Of a stretch of DNA of 64,000 nt, positions 1 through 8,760 are shown in pieces. The notes below the pieces were generated by a model. That model saw only the letters and a list, made by a program, of their open reading frames with translations. It did not search any database and was not told the DNA's origin. The translations under genes and the position numbers were made by a program. The stretch covers positions 31,825 to 95,824 of the forward strand of contig NZ_VUNQ01000011.1 in the NCBI RefSeq assembly GCF_009695605.1, written 5' to 3'. This DNA is from Tissierella pigra (GTDB taxonomy: Bacteria; Bacillota; Clostridia; Tissierellales; Tissierellaceae). Each line of letters begins with the position of its first letter. Position 1 is the first letter of the stretch.

Positions 1-889
1 TTTCTATAATTTTATCTATACCGCCATTTTTGATTATAATTCTCTTATGTGCCATAAGGGCAAGTATTGGATCATGGGTTGCCATTAGGACTATTTTATC
101 TTCAGATACCAACAGTTCCAATGCCTTTTTTCTATCTATTCCTGCATTTTCTATTTCATCTATTAATACTATTGGCGAAGAACTAAGTATTGCTGTATCT
201 GCAATCATCAATGCTCTTGATTGTCCACCACTTAGTGATGTTACAGGAGTATCTAGGTTGAATTTTTCTCCAGCTAAATTATTGGCAGCTAATATTATTT
301 TTTCTGTTGTTCCCTTTACATCTTCTACTAGTCTGCTTTCTGCATGGAGTTCTAAGAACTCCCTTACAGTAAGATCCATTACAAAATTCATGTTTTGAGA
401 TAATTGTGCTACTAATTTATTATTAGATGAAAATCTCCATTTCTTGTCTGGCAATTCATCATTTATAAATATGCTTCTTCCTGTAGGGGTATCCTTTTGA
501 GCAGTCCATTCTATATCAGCTAAAAGCCTTGATTTTCCTGAACCAGTAGGCCCTACAATAGATATGATTTCAGATTTATTTATGGTCAGTTTCTCAAATC
601 CTTCTTTATTACCTGACTTATCATGACCTGGTAATATAGTTAGAGACTTTACCTTTGTATCTTCCTTTATTCCTAGAAACTCCTTCATCTGTTCTATGAA
701 GGCTTCTAAATCTAGTATTAATTTCTCCTTATTTATTGCCCAGTTTTCTATATCTTCTTCACTGAAAGTATCTAGATATTCTTTAAATGTTTTATCTCTA
801 TGATTTTCAATATCTAATTTGTTTTCCTCAAAATAACTTATTACAAAAGGATACTTTTCTTCTAATTCTCTTATGGTTAAATTATTCAT
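1..889 (-). CDS. ABC-type ATPase with helical N-terminal region (3' end outside window)
   Basis: The frame is open from an ATG at 889 to the window edge, so the C-terminus is missing. Walker A GPTGSGKS lies near residue 112, the signature SLSGGQSRA near 217, Walker B IVLIDEIE near 236 and the H-loop MATHDP near 263, so this is a complete ABC nucleotide-binding domain. The first ~75 residues are helical and charged and contain a KYPFVISYFEE stretch resembling the DUF1858-like start of the third operon gene. The ATG overlaps the stop of the GTPase gene by 8 bp, indicating translational coupling. No membrane protein accompanies it, so a soluble maturation or cofactor-loading role is as likely as transport. 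The ATPase call is firm; the role is unknown. Confidence 0.8.
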   Translation of the reverse strand, partial: MNNLTIRELEEKYPFVISYFEENKLDIENHRDKTFKEYLDTFSEEDIENWAINKEKLILDLEAFIEQMKEFLGIKEDTKVKSLTILPGHDKSGNKEGFEKLTINKSEIISIVGPTGSGKSRLLADIEWTAQKDTPTGRSIFINDELPDKKWRFSSNNKLVAQLSQNMNFVMDLTVREFLELHAESRLVEDVKGTTEKIILAANNLAGEKFNLDTPVTSLSGGQSRALMIADTAILSSSPIVLIDEIENAGIDRKKALELLVSEDKIVLMATHDPILALMAHKRIIIKNGGIDKIIE

Positions 890-1583
890 AGTCTTCACCT
901 AAATCCATTTTTCTTACATTTCCCATTTGATAAGCCTCTCCTATTCTAGTTTCGCCTAAGCAATAGGAACACATGGCTGATGGCATTGGGAATCTTAGTT
1001 CCATTCCTTGTACTGAATCTATTTTTTGTTCTTCGTCAAATAATAGGGTGCTTAATTCATAGGCACCTTGACCTGTAAGTCCATTAATGTGCATAGTAGT
1101 TGCCCTTGGGTTTACTGAATTTACTTTTGAGGCAAATACTTCTCTTTCTGCCTGAGACACTATATCTCCCTTAGTAATAACTACTATATCTGCTGATTTT
1201 AACATGGGACCAATTTTCTTTGGAGTATTTATTCCAGATAAATTGTCTATGACACAAACACCTTTTATATTTCTTATATAAGGTGAACACCTATTACAAA
1301 GTCCTGCTGACTCAGTAATTAACATATCTAATTTCATTTGATTTCCCCATTTTACTACTTCTTCTATATTTGAAGCAAAGAAATGGTCTGGGCAAAGAGC
1401 TCCTGAAAGCCCCTTCTTTACTGGAATCCCAGCTTTATCATATAATATATCATCATCCGTATAAAGACAGTCAAATTTCACTACTCCTACAGAAATATCT
1501 CTCTGTTTTAAAGCATCTATTGTTTTCAATATTATTGAGGTCTTCCCTGATGAAGGGGGACCTGAAAATACGATTAAATTCAT
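882..1583 (-). CDS. HypB/UreG-like SIMIBI-class GTPase
   Basis: This 233-residue P-loop protein begins with VFSGPPSSGKTS (residues 5-16), the Walker A of the HypB/UreG/CooC metallochaperone class. An ESAGLCNRC segment (~90-99) gives a CxxC pair on the switch side, VVITKGD (~133-139) is the NKxD-like base-recognition loop, and CSYC near 210 gives a second CxxC. Two CxxC pairs suggest metal binding. An AGGAGG site sits upstream of the ATG. It lies 15 bp after the DUF1858/solute-binding-like gene and overlaps the ABC ATPase, so all three are one operon. Known relatives use GTP hydrolysis to insert metals or cofactors into enzymes; the client here is not evident. Confidence 0.75.
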   Translation of the reverse strand: MNLIVFSGPPSSGKTSIILKTIDALKQRDISVGVVKFDCLYTDDDILYDKAGIPVKKGLSGALCPDHFFASNIEEVVKWGNQMKLDMLITESAGLCNRCSPYIRNIKGVCVIDNLSGINTPKKIGPMLKSADIVVITKGDIVSQAEREVFASKVNSVNPRATTMHINGLTGQGAYELSTLLFDEEQKIDSVQGMELRFPMPSAMCSYCLGETRIGEAYQMGNVRKMDLGEDYE

Positions 1584-1598
1584 TTTCTACCTCCTATC

Positions 1599-2831
1599 CT
1601 AAACTGCATCATGAAATATTTTTTCACATTTTCTTATTAATTCGCCAATATCATGATTATTTATATAGTCCCAACCAAGCCACATAAACTTCTGCTCCAT
1701 AGATAAGTTATTATCCACCTCTGGATTAGTTGATGGAAACTTTCCATTGGTTGAAAGTATTTCTCCTACTTCTTTGGAAAAGAAGAAGTCTACAAAAGGT
1801 TTTGTTTGCTTCTTAGTCTCTTTCTTAGCCAATAAAAATACTGGAGAAATTATTGCACCGTCTTCTGGCCATACGGGCTTTAATGGAGACTCACTTCTTA
1901 CCATCTTTGTGAAGAAATATGGCATAATGGTTATAGTTGGAATCTTAGACTCCGTTTTCTTTGTATGAGCCTTTACCATTTCTGCAGGGTGCATACTCCT
2001 TAGAAGTGTTTTTCCAAGTTTAGTTACTCCTTCTTCTCCATAGTTTTTATATATATTTAAAAGTATAGCATTAAATAAATCAAAATCTTTCATAGGAAGG
2101 GATACAGAGTCTTCAAATTCTTCTTTTAATAAATCCTTCCAAGACTTAGGCATCGGTCTATCTCCTAATTCTTCAGTATTTACCATAAATACAGCAGGAA
2201 CTACTGCTATTATAGAATATTGTTTTTTTGGGTCTTTTAAATCTATTTCTTCATTATCAAAATCTTTATTTAATTTTTCCAACCCTGTAATATCTTCAAA
2301 TACTCCTCTTGATTTAAACTTTCCCATTAATTCCTTATCAAAGAATAAATCAAATCCTGCTGACATAAATAAATCTGAAAGAGACTCTTCCTTATCGGAA
2401 TGAATCCTTTCCTTTATCCAATCTACACCTAAGTTTGCAGACTTTAATTCATAGTCAACCTTAAAATCAAATTTATCCTTATTTTCATCCATCCAAGTAT
2501 TAAATCCTTCTAGTAAAGGAACTCTTACTGGACAAGGCAAAACTCCTTCTATTTTTATATCTCCTCCATTTTGTCCTTTAGGTGCAGATAATGCTGAATC
2601 TACCGACACTCTATTTTGTTCTATTACATCTACTAATTTTTGAGTAAATAATTCTACATTTACCTTTTTAGTCATACAAGCCATTTCAAGGGAAATTGTC
2701 TTACCCATTAACTTTCTCATTTTCTCGTTGGCTAATTGTTCAAAGCCACTTTGTACAAATGTATCTATGGTTTCTGGATATTTTTCCGTTATATCATATA
2801 CCTTATCTTTTATATCAAAATATTTATTCAT
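1599..2831 (-). CDS. DUF1858 domain fused to a solute-binding-like domain
   Basis: 410 residues. Residues 1-70 (YDITEKYPETIDTFVQSGF) match the DUF1858 helical domain. Residues ~95-400 resemble periplasmic ABC substrate-binding proteins, with PCPVRVPLLEGF at the domain start, TITIMPYFF and SPVFLLAKKETK near the end. No signal peptide or lipobox is present, so unlike normal binding proteins it should stay in the cytoplasm. It is the first gene of the operon with the GTPase and the ABC ATPase and has a strong AGGAGG site. A cytoplasmic binding protein beside a P-loop GTPase and an ATPase without permease points to intracellular handling of a ligand such as a metal or cofactor (inference). Confidence 0.7.
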   Translation of the reverse strand: MNKYFDIKDKVYDITEKYPETIDTFVQSGFEQLANEKMRKLMGKTISLEMACMTKKVNVELFTQKLVDVIEQNRVSVDSALSAPKGQNGGDIKIEGVLPCPVRVPLLEGFNTWMDENKDKFDFKVDYELKSANLGVDWIKERIHSDKEESLSDLFMSAGFDLFFDKELMGKFKSRGVFEDITGLEKLNKDFDNEEIDLKDPKKQYSIIAVVPAVFMVNTEELGDRPMPKSWKDLLKEEFEDSVSLPMKDFDLFNAILLNIYKNYGEEGVTKLGKTLLRSMHPAEMVKAHTKKTESKIPTITIMPYFFTKMVRSESPLKPVWPEDGAIISPVFLLAKKETKKQTKPFVDFFFSKEVGEILSTNGKFPSTNPEVDNNLSMEQKFMWLGWDYINNHDIGELIRKCEKIFHDAV

Positions 2832-2884
2832 ATTTACCTCCTATATAATCCGTCATTCTCTAAGGCTATTATACCCATAAACAA

Positions 2885-2920
2885 AAAAATAGTCGGTAAC
2901 TATTGTTACCAACTATTTTT
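2885..2920. terminator. Hairpin flanked by A and T runs, related to the hairpin at 8600
   Basis: A 16-bp stem (2885-2900 with 2905-2920, one G-U pair) has a 4-nt loop and T/A-rich flanks in both directions. It sits upstream of the DUF1858 operon. Almost the same hairpin recurs at 8600-8635. Confidence 0.7.
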
Positions 2921-3105
2921 ATTTATTGAATAAAAGTTCTCTGGTTCTTTTTTATGTGATTTTAAGTCATTATGTCTCTATATCTGCTTTTCAATGTGTT
3001 TCTTGATGCAAGCTTTGCTAATTTGTTTAGTTTAAAAATAAATTCATACGATTTTACTCTAAAATACGACAGGAATTTATTATACTTGCCCCATTTATAT
3101 TATTT

Positions 3106-4074
3106 TTAATTATTAAGTTGTTCCTTTAATTCTTCCACCTCAGATTTAGAAAGACCTGTTGCTTTTACTACTAATTCTATTTCTAATCCTTCTTTTAATA
3201 AGTTTTTAGCTACTTTTTCTATTCCTTTTTCTATTCCTTTTTCTATTCCCTTTTCTATTCCTTCTTGTAGTCCTTTTTCCATTCCTAATAACTCTCTTCT
3301 TTCTAATATACTCATAGTAACAGCCCCCTTTCCATCTAATTTCCTTATTTCCTCTTTTATATCTTCCTCTGTAGCATCACTATTGGTTAATTCTATATAT
3401 TTTAAATATATTTCCCCATAATATACTATTGTCTCCAAGGACTCTTCTTTTTGTACTTCTTCTAATGCTAATAGAAAGTTTTTCAAAACCACTTCCAAAT
3501 CCTCTTCAAAAGAATATTTAAAGGCTTTTAGCATCATTGCTGTTAATCTAGTTAGTTTCTGAAAATCATTTTCCTCATATTCTCCTATATTGAAAAAATC
3601 ATATTTGAATACTGGTACTCTTTCTTTAAAGTATTCTGGTAACTGATAAAAATCTGGTATCATATCTCTTATATCTGTCCTAATATTCCATTTTTCTTTT
3701 CCATGATAAATAAGCATTGGAATTATAATTGGCAGTTCTTCTTTGTTTTCTTTTTGTATTATTGTCATCCACGATTCTAAAATATATTTATTTAATTGAA
3801 ACATTGCCAATTTATCTTTATAGGATTTATGCTCTATTAGAAAAGATATATAGGCATCTTTATTATTTATTTTTACCCTATAAATTAAATCTGAAAAATT
3901 TTCTTGTAACTCTTTATTTATAAATGTATCCTTTTGAAGTTCTAAACTCTCCATATCTATTATATCTAAAGCTTCTTTAGGTATATTATTTTCTATAAAA
4001 TCTTTTGCTATTCTTTTCTGACTAAATACTTCCTTAAATGTGGCATCATGCTTATTTGCTATTTCACTTTTCAT
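3106..4074 (-). CDS. Rpn-family PD-(D/E)XK nuclease / putative transposase
   Basis: 322 residues. The N-terminus (NKHDATFKEVFSQKRIAKDF) and the block SFLIEHKSYKDKLAMFQLNKY match the Rpn (recombination-promoting nuclease, transposase_31) family. The C-terminal part carries four tandem GIEK units (~272-290) and ends in a short helical segment GLSKSEVEELKEQL. Family members are DNA endonucleases often present in multiple diverging copies. The tail and head of the same gene recur as fragments at 7231-7372 and 7935-8115, together with flanking DNA, so this locus was duplicated. Start is ATG after GGTGATAGG. Confidence 0.8.
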   Translation of the reverse strand: MKSEIANKHDATFKEVFSQKRIAKDFIENNIPKEALDIIDMESLELQKDTFINKELQENFSDLIYRVKINNKDAYISFLIEHKSYKDKLAMFQLNKYILESWMTIIQKENKEELPIIIPMLIYHGKEKWNIRTDIRDMIPDFYQLPEYFKERVPVFKYDFFNIGEYEENDFQKLTRLTAMMLKAFKYSFEEDLEVVLKNFLLALEEVQKEESLETIVYYGEIYLKYIELTNSDATEEDIKEEIRKLDGKGAVTMSILERRELLGMEKGLQEGIEKGIEKGIEKGIEKVAKNLLKEGLEIELVVKATGLSKSEVEELKEQLNN

Positions 4075-4224
4075 CCTATCACCAACTTTTTTAGTCTTCC
4101 TAATTTTATTATATCATTTATATAATTGTTCTTCCATATATTCTATTTGTTAAAAGACACTACTTTTGAAAACATAAAAACTTTTTATTATAATTTCTTG
4201 GAATCTGAGACTCAAGCTCTAAAG

Positions 4225-4668
4225 TTATGATTTAATTTTATTAAGTGTATAATACAAAAGAACTATTATTGTAGTTCCATAAAGAATTACTAACTGTTGA
4301 ATTAGATTTCCAATAGGTATTGTAAAAACAAAAGATATAAAATAGCTAACACAAGTAAACACTATACAAAATATGAGGTTTAGAAGAAAATGTTTAATTC
4401 CATTTACTTTATTTTTTTGTACAAAAAGGACGACTAAATATCCTAAGCATATTAGTATCATAAAAATCACCAGAACATTATTCATCTTCCATAAGTTAGA
4501 AATATATTGATAATGCTCCTTTTGTATTTGTCCATTTAAAGAATATTTTTCAATATATTGAAATCTAGAAGTTTCTATAAATAAATATATTGAATTAATT
4601 AAAGTTAAAAATAAAAAATAATATCTTACATTCTTATATTTTTTAAATTTAAAAACAGAATCTTTCAT
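4225..4668 (-). CDS. Small four-helix membrane protein of unknown function
   Basis: 147 residues from the ATG at 4668, preceded by GAGG. The same frame stays open upstream to 4875 but that extension runs through the preceding gene and is basic and repetitive, so I reject it. Four hydrophobic segments are visible (YYFLFLTLINSIYLFI, VLVIFMILICLGYLVVLF, FLLNLIFCIVFTCVSYFI, LVILYGTTIIVLLYY). It follows the secreted 302-residue protein by 10 bp and is probably the last gene of that operon. I do not recognise the family. Confidence 0.65.
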   Translation of the reverse strand: MKDSVFKFKKYKNVRYYFLFLTLINSIYLFIETSRFQYIEKYSLNGQIQKEHYQYISNLWKMNNVLVIFMILICLGYLVVLFVQKNKVNGIKHFLLNLIFCIVFTCVSYFISFVFTIPIGNLIQQLVILYGTTIIVLLYYTLNKIKS

Positions 4669-4678
4669 GTTAGTAACC

Positions 4679-5587
4679 TCATATTCTTGTAGGTGGTGTT
4701 GGTAGGTCTGTAGTCGTGGTGTAGGAGTATAGGAATACCTCTCTATAAGAATCCTCACATACGTATGGGTCTGAAGGGGTGCAAGGTGTAGGTCCTTTAC
4801 CTTCGGGTGGCATCTGATTCTTCTTCTTTTCCTTCTCTTTCTTTTCCTCTGATTCGTGGGTCTCCGTTGTTTCAAACACTAATCCTATTGGGAACGATGC
4901 CATCGAATGGTTCTTAAACCAGTCTACATCCAACATTATAGTCCTCAAAGCCTTTTCGTAATCATAATTAGGGTTAGTTGTTGGGTAGTCCTCTTTAAAT
5001 TTGGCTACCATGTCCTTTATAAATTTTGGGTCATTTAAATTTCCTCCTGCATCACTGTGCCTTTGTGCCATAGCCTGAACTGATGATGGAACTTGAGGCC
5101 ATTGTTGAATCATGTCCTTAGATACGGTAACATCTGCTGACCATTGTACATAAGTTTGACCGTTCTTTGTAACATAACCTTCTATTTTAAAATTTGATAA
5201 GGCATCCGAATCTAACATTCTTTCCCCAAACGTATCTGTGACTTGCTGTCCATTAGTAATGCTTTGCCCATTGGGGGTGGTATGTCCGTTGGAGTTGAAG
5301 TTTTTCCCTTTGCCTGCACCTTGTAATGCATCTTTTCCCCAGCTTACGTTTACCTGTGTGGTTCCATTTGGTACTGGCGTCATGTTAGTTACTTTCTGGG
5401 TGTAGGTGTCGTTCCCATTATCTCTAGTTCTGGTATCATTAGGTTTCCCATCTGGGTTTAGGTAAAATCCTACACCCGGGACAGATAAGGTTTGGTCACC
5501 AACCTCGGCATCTCCTGCAAATACTGTTGATGTTAGTAACATTACTACACATACCAGTAGAGTTATCTTTCGTTTGTTTGTTATCAT
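4679..5587 (-). CDS. Secreted protein of unknown function
   Basis: 302 residues with a Sec signal peptide (basic start, [15 protein letters not shown], cleavage near residue 25). The mature part is Gly/Asn/Thr-rich with no domain I recognise. It becomes charged near 245-260 ([12 protein letters not shown]) and then holds [10 protein letters not shown], a possible disulfide pair. The ATG overlaps the stop of the upstream lipoprotein gene by 4 bp and has AGGTGAT upstream, so the two are coupled. Together with the lipoprotein and the membrane protein downstream it probably forms an envelope-associated unit. Confidence 0.65.
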   Translation of the reverse strand: MITNKRKITLLVCVVMLLTSTVFAGDAEVGDQTLSVPGVGFYLNPDGKPNDTRTRDNGNDTYTQKVTNMTPVPNGTTQVNVSWGKDALQGAGKGKNFNSNGHTTPNGQSITNGQQVTDTFGERMLDSDALSNFKIEGYVTKNGQTYVQWSADVTVSKDMIQQWPQVPSSVQAMAQRHSDAGGNLNDPKFIKDMVAKFKEDYPTTNPNYDYEKALRTIMLDVDWFKNHSMASFPIGLVFETTETHESEEKKEKEKKKNQMPPEGKGPTPCTPSDPYVCEDSYREVFLYSYTTTTDLPTPPTRI

Positions 5588-7083
5588 TTTAAATCACCTA
5601 TCTTTATTAATTGCTTAGTCTCTGAATATTTCATTCCTTTACGGCTTGAAGGTTTATCCCTTTTCATATTGCCTACCTTAACAGGTTTATTCAGATTAAT
5701 TTCAATTACTGTATTGTTGTCGTAGAAGTATAATGTCTTTAATGTTTTACCCTCTAGAGTCTCACCTTTGTTAGCATATATTGTTCCACTCTGTGCCCTA
5801 GTTGTGTATACAGTTCCTTCTGTGTCTGCTATTGCTATTGGGTGCATTGTTCTAGGACTTACAGGGCTCCTCACAGATACATCTAACCCAACACCAATCT
5901 CCCCATCATTATTTTCTTCAATTCCATATTGAGGTATTGTTATATCTTTATAATAACTGGTTGCGTCATATAATTTACTTCTACTAAAACTTAATTCCTG
6001 TTTTACATTTCCTAAACCTACTAACTTCTTATATTTATTCTCTATATACTTCCCATCTTTATTTGGGATTTCTTTTATGGTTGATAGGTCTACTGCTGTG
6101 TAGGTGGGTGATATATAATACCCATAATCCTTGTAATAGGATATTACTTTATCTAGGTTTTCCATTGTTGCCTTATTACCACTTTGACTCGGTTTCTCCG
6201 CAGGCTTTTCTACAGGTTTCTCTACTGGTTTTTCCACTGGCTTTTCTACTGGTTTTTCAACTGGTTTTTCAATGGGCTTCTCTACAGGTTTTTCCGCAGG
6301 TGGGGTTACTGGTTTCTCTATTGGTTTTTCAATTGGTTTCTCTACTGGCTTTTCTATTGGTTTTTCAACTGGTTTTGTAGGTGTAGTCGGTTTCTCTGTA
6401 GGTCTTTCCACAGGTTTATCCACTGGCTTCTCCACGGGTTTTTCTGTTGGCTTGGTTGTAGGTTTTTCAACTGGTTTCTCCTCCTCGTGTTTTTGTTTAG
6501 GTGCACCTTCTTCTCTAATATCTATTGCCTTTGCTTCATGATAATAGTCTACTGTATATCCTAGGCTTTCCATTATACTTCTAAATGGTAGGTAGGTTCT
6601 ACTTACAGCAGGGTCTACAGTTGCTGAGGTATCTAATTCTACTAATTCTCCATTTGTGGACATTACCCTTTTGTTTATTGGATACTTTAATTCTTTACCA
6701 TTTCCTTTGGCTATGGCTAGTGAGTTTGCTTGGTCCCATGTTAGGTCTAATCCTTCTATATTGTCTGCTATATCTCTTATTGCCACAGATGTTCTACCAT
6801 TTACCATTTTAATTCCATAGGCAAACTTATTATCCAACCTTACTTTTGTACCATCTTTTCGTATTAGTGTTACTTTGTAATTGTAGGCTGCATCTTCCAT
6901 CTTTTCAACATTGGTCTTGTATTGGGTGAATGGGGTTTTAGTATTGTCCATGTTATTTAATACTGCTGCTTGTGTAGTATTTTGTATATTCTCCACGGCA
7001 TTACAACCTACTGAGCCTAATAGTGTAATGGCAACTAATGTAGTTACTCCTGTTTTCTTTAAAATATCTGCTTTCTTATTCAT
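5584..7083 (-). CDS. Lipoprotein with copper-amine-oxidase-N-like domain and Pro-Glu-Lys repeat
   Basis: 499 residues. The signal peptide ends in a lipobox LLGSVGC (Cys27). Residues ~75-180 carry a copper amine oxidase N-terminal-like (stalk) module with the characteristic [18 protein letters not shown], common in clostridial surface proteins as a wall- or protein-binding module. Residues ~183-300 are a low-complexity [11 protein letters not shown] repeat, probably an extended spacer across the cell wall. Residues ~300-499 form a C-terminal domain I do not recognise. RBS GGGGG precedes the ATG. The gene heads the envelope operon at 4225-7083. Confidence 0.75.
   Translation of the reverse strand: MNKKADILKKTGVTTLVAITLLGSVGCNAVENIQNTTQAAVLNNMDNTKTPFTQYKTNVEKMEDAAYNYKVTLIRKDGTKVRLDNKFAYGIKMVNGRTSVAIRDIADNIEGLDLTWDQANSLAIAKGNGKELKYPINKRVMSTNGELVELDTSATVDPAVSRTYLPFRSIMESLGYTVDYYHEAKAIDIREEGAPKQKHEEEKPVEKPTTKPTEKPVEKPVDKPVERPTEKPTTPTKPVEKPIEKPVEKPIEKPIEKPVTPPAEKPVEKPIEKPVEKPVEKPVEKPVEKPVEKPAEKPSQSGNKATMENLDKVISYYKDYGYYISPTYTAVDLSTIKEIPNKDGKYIENKYKKLVGLGNVKQELSFSRSKLYDATSYYKDITIPQYGIEENNDGEIGVGLDVSVRSPVSPRTMHPIAIADTEGTVYTTRAQSGTIYANKGETLEGKTLKTLYFYDNNTVIEINLNKPVKVGNMKRDKPSSRKGMKYSETKQLIKIGDLK
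6181..6480 (-). repeat. In-frame Pro-Glu-Lys minisatellite
   Basis: A degenerate 12-nt unit encoding (E-K-P-V/I/T) is repeated about 25 times inside the lipoprotein gene. Its regularity produces spurious open frames on the other strand. Confidence 0.8.
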
Positions 7084-7178
7084 TTATATTTTCCCCCTAT
7101 TTTTTATAATTGTTCTTTAATTCAACTTTTTACTAACTTATGTAATTTAAAAATAAATTCATCCAATTTTACTTTATA

Positions 7179-7213
7179 AAATACGACAGGAATTTGGTAT
7201 GCCTGTCGTATTT
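7179..7213. terminator. Perfect 12-bp hairpin after the broken Rpn copy
   Basis: AAATACGACAGG (7179-7190) pairs with CCTGTCGTATTT (7202-7213). The corresponding position after the intact Rpn gene (about 3060-3095) has the same left arm but a decayed right arm, which helps align the two loci. Confidence 0.6.
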
Positions 7214-7230
7214 ATATTATTTTAGTTATC

Positions 7231-7372
7231 AAGTTGTTCCCTTAATTCTTCCACCTCTGATTTGGAAAGACCTGTTGCTTTTACTACTAATGCTATTTCT
7301 ACACCTTCTTTTAATAAGTTTTTAGCTATCTCAATATTTCTTTTCTGACTAAATACTTCCTCAAATGTTTAT
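7231..7372 (-). pseudogene. Rpn nuclease remnant: 3' tail joined to a piece of the 5' part
   Basis: Minus-strand DNA matches the last ~35 codons of the intact Rpn gene at 3106 (encoding KATGLSKSEVEELREQL-like residues) and continues directly into sequence matching its early codons (FSQKR). The central ~800 bp are absent. The 3' flank is shared with the intact copy as well. Confidence 0.75.
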
Positions 7373-7572
7373 CATTTTCTATAATATAAAAGTTAGATAA
7401 AATTCAGGTTCCAAATTTAAGCGTACGGTTCCAAGAATAGCCTTAATAAAAGTTAAACTCTTAAAAATAGTTAGTAATTATTGTTAACCATTCAAAGCAT
7501 TGGGACAGAATGCATGTCCCCATATCCTTCTCACTCCATGCAGTCTATTATCAGTTTAAGTGCCTGGCACCG
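7373..7572. other. Intergenic DNA with diverged copies of flanking repeat and short palindromes
   Basis: No gene seen. Segments at ~7370-7400 and ~7425-7455 match ~8410-8440 and ~8560-8585 (shared TTTCTATAATATAAA and TTCCAAGAATA blocks). GGGACA...TGTCCC at 7501-7519 and the palindromic GTGCCTGGCAC at 7560-7570 resemble the short GTGCCTGGCAC/GGGACA motifs found as REP-like strings in many bacteria. Confidence 0.4.
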
Positions 7573-7908
7573 TTAGTTTAATCCGATTATAGTAAAGTTC
7601 ACTAAATATCCATTTTTACTGATTTCTGCTTCACATACTAATCCTAATTCTTTTTCTTTCCACTCTTCTGATAGACACCATGTATCTTCATTTAAATATT
7701 CTTCAACTGTATATTTAAAATTTATATTTAATACAAACTCAACACAATCAGAATTTTGAGCAACTATATGACATGATTCTATATTAGATGATTTCATTTC
7801 ATCGAACCTTAAACCATCATCAGATATCCTCTCAATTAACGGTTGTTCTAAATATTTCTCTATATTGTCTTTATTGTTCAATGATATAGCCATAATTTTT
7901 TTATCCAT
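7573..7908 (-). CDS. Hypothetical small acidic protein
   Basis: 111 residues from ATG 7908, with GGGAG 8 nt upstream; a TTG two codons earlier is a less likely start. The protein is soluble and acidic, with CEFVLNINFKY-like alternating strands and no membrane segment. It lies between two fragments of the duplicated Rpn gene on the same strand, so it either inserted there or belonged to the original locus. It resembles in size the orphan immunity-type proteins of accessory regions, but I cannot assign it. Confidence 0.5.
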   Translation of the reverse strand: MDKKIMAISLNNKDNIEKYLEQPLIERISDDGLRFDEMKSSNIESCHIVAQNSDCVEFVLNINFKYTVEEYLNEDTWCLSEEWKEKELGLVCEAEISKNGYLVNFTIIGLN

Positions 7909-7934
7909 ATACAAATCTCCCTTTCCTAATCTAT

Positions 7935-8115
7935 TATATCTAAAGCTTCTTTAGATATATTATTTTCTATAAAATTTTTTGCTATTCTTTTCTGACTAAA
8001 CACTTCCTTAAATGTGGCATCATGCTTATTTGCTATTTCACTTTTCATCCTATCACCAACTTTTTTAGTCTTCCCAAATTTATTATATCATTTATATAAT
8101 TATTCTTCTACATAT
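7935..8115 (-). pseudogene. Rpn nuclease 5' remnant with native upstream region
   Basis: The minus strand encodes the first ~37 codons of the Rpn gene with near identity to 3106-4074 (MKSEIANKHDATFKEVFSQK), then stops matching. The upstream leader (TCACCAACTTTTTTAGTCTTCC) is also shared with the intact gene. A further block matching the intact copy's far upstream DNA reappears at 8335-8370. Confidence 0.75.
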
Positions 8116-8599
8116 TCTAGCAGTATAATTTTATTCTATTATATCTACTTTAATATTGATGATTCTAAAAAATCCATAAATAAGTATTACCTAGGCATTT
8201 TGTATAATTTCTACAACTGCTATTTATTCAAAATCATATTAATTCTATACCTTTTATATTGATTTATAGCCACTTTGTATAGTTAATATTATACGTTTTC
8301 TAAATATTATTATATAAGCACTTTGTGTAGTTTGTCAAAAGACACTACTTTTGAAAACATAAAAACTTTATGATTTTTTAACCTGTTTATAGTTATTACT
8401 TGTAATTTTTATTTATCACTTTCTATAATATAAAGTTTAGTTAAAATATAGGCTTTAAATTTAAGTGTGATGTAGAATTAATTTTCCCAAATCACACCTT
8501 TCTTATATTATGCTTATATTATGCTTAAAGTAGATATTATAACAATTATATCTACGATTCCAAGAATAACTATAATAAAAGTTAAATTTTCATAAACAA
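8116..8599. other. AT-rich intergenic DNA, no gene recognised
   Basis: Apart from the Rpn-flank match at 8335-8370 and the repeat matching 7370-7455, I see only AT-rich sequence. A tandem TTATATTATGC pair lies at ~8511-8530. No open frame with a ribosome site was found. Confidence 0.4.
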
Positions 8600-8635
8600 A
8601 AAAATAGTCAGTAACAACCGTTACCAACTATTTTT
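8600..8635. terminator. Hairpin overlapping the end of the 38-residue peptide gene
   Basis: A 16-bp imperfect stem (8600-8615 with 8620-8635) is flanked by A/T runs on both sides. It is a second copy of the hairpin at 2885-2920, and the stop codon of the small gene falls in its right arm. Confidence 0.65.
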
Positions 8636-8737
8636 ATTTTTCAGATTTGCCACTTCATCTTCTAATATAGATATTCTCCTATTTAATTTATAAATCACTG
8701 GAATATATCCTAGTATAATAACTATCCACGGCCACAT
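8621..8737 (-). CDS. Small membrane peptide (38 residues)
   Basis: A short open frame with a strong AGGAGG seven nt before its ATG encodes MWPWIVIILGYIPVIY, a single transmembrane helix, then a basic stretch and a short coiled-coil-like segment (RRISILEDEVANLK). Its stop lies in the terminator hairpin at 8600-8635, as expected for a real transcript end. It is just upstream of the DJ-1 stop on the same strand and could be co-transcribed with it. Function unknown. Confidence 0.55.
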   Translation of the reverse strand: MWPWIVIILGYIPVIYKLNRRISILEDEVANLKNKNSW

Positions 8738-8760
8738 TATAACCCTCCTACAATTTAAAT

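Noticed and set aside
4669..4875. N-terminal extension of the four-helix membrane protein
   Set aside because: It runs antiphase through the preceding secreted-protein gene, is Lys/Arg-biased from that gene's acidic repeat, and a good ribosome site exists at ATG 4668.
6063..6564. Plus-strand open frames rich in Phe, Trp, Leu or Gly
   Set aside because: They are shadows of the Pro-Glu-Lys repeat read on the opposite strand.
8014..8262. 82-residue plus-strand frame
   Set aside because: AT-rich, no ribosome site, and its start lies in the Rpn remnant.
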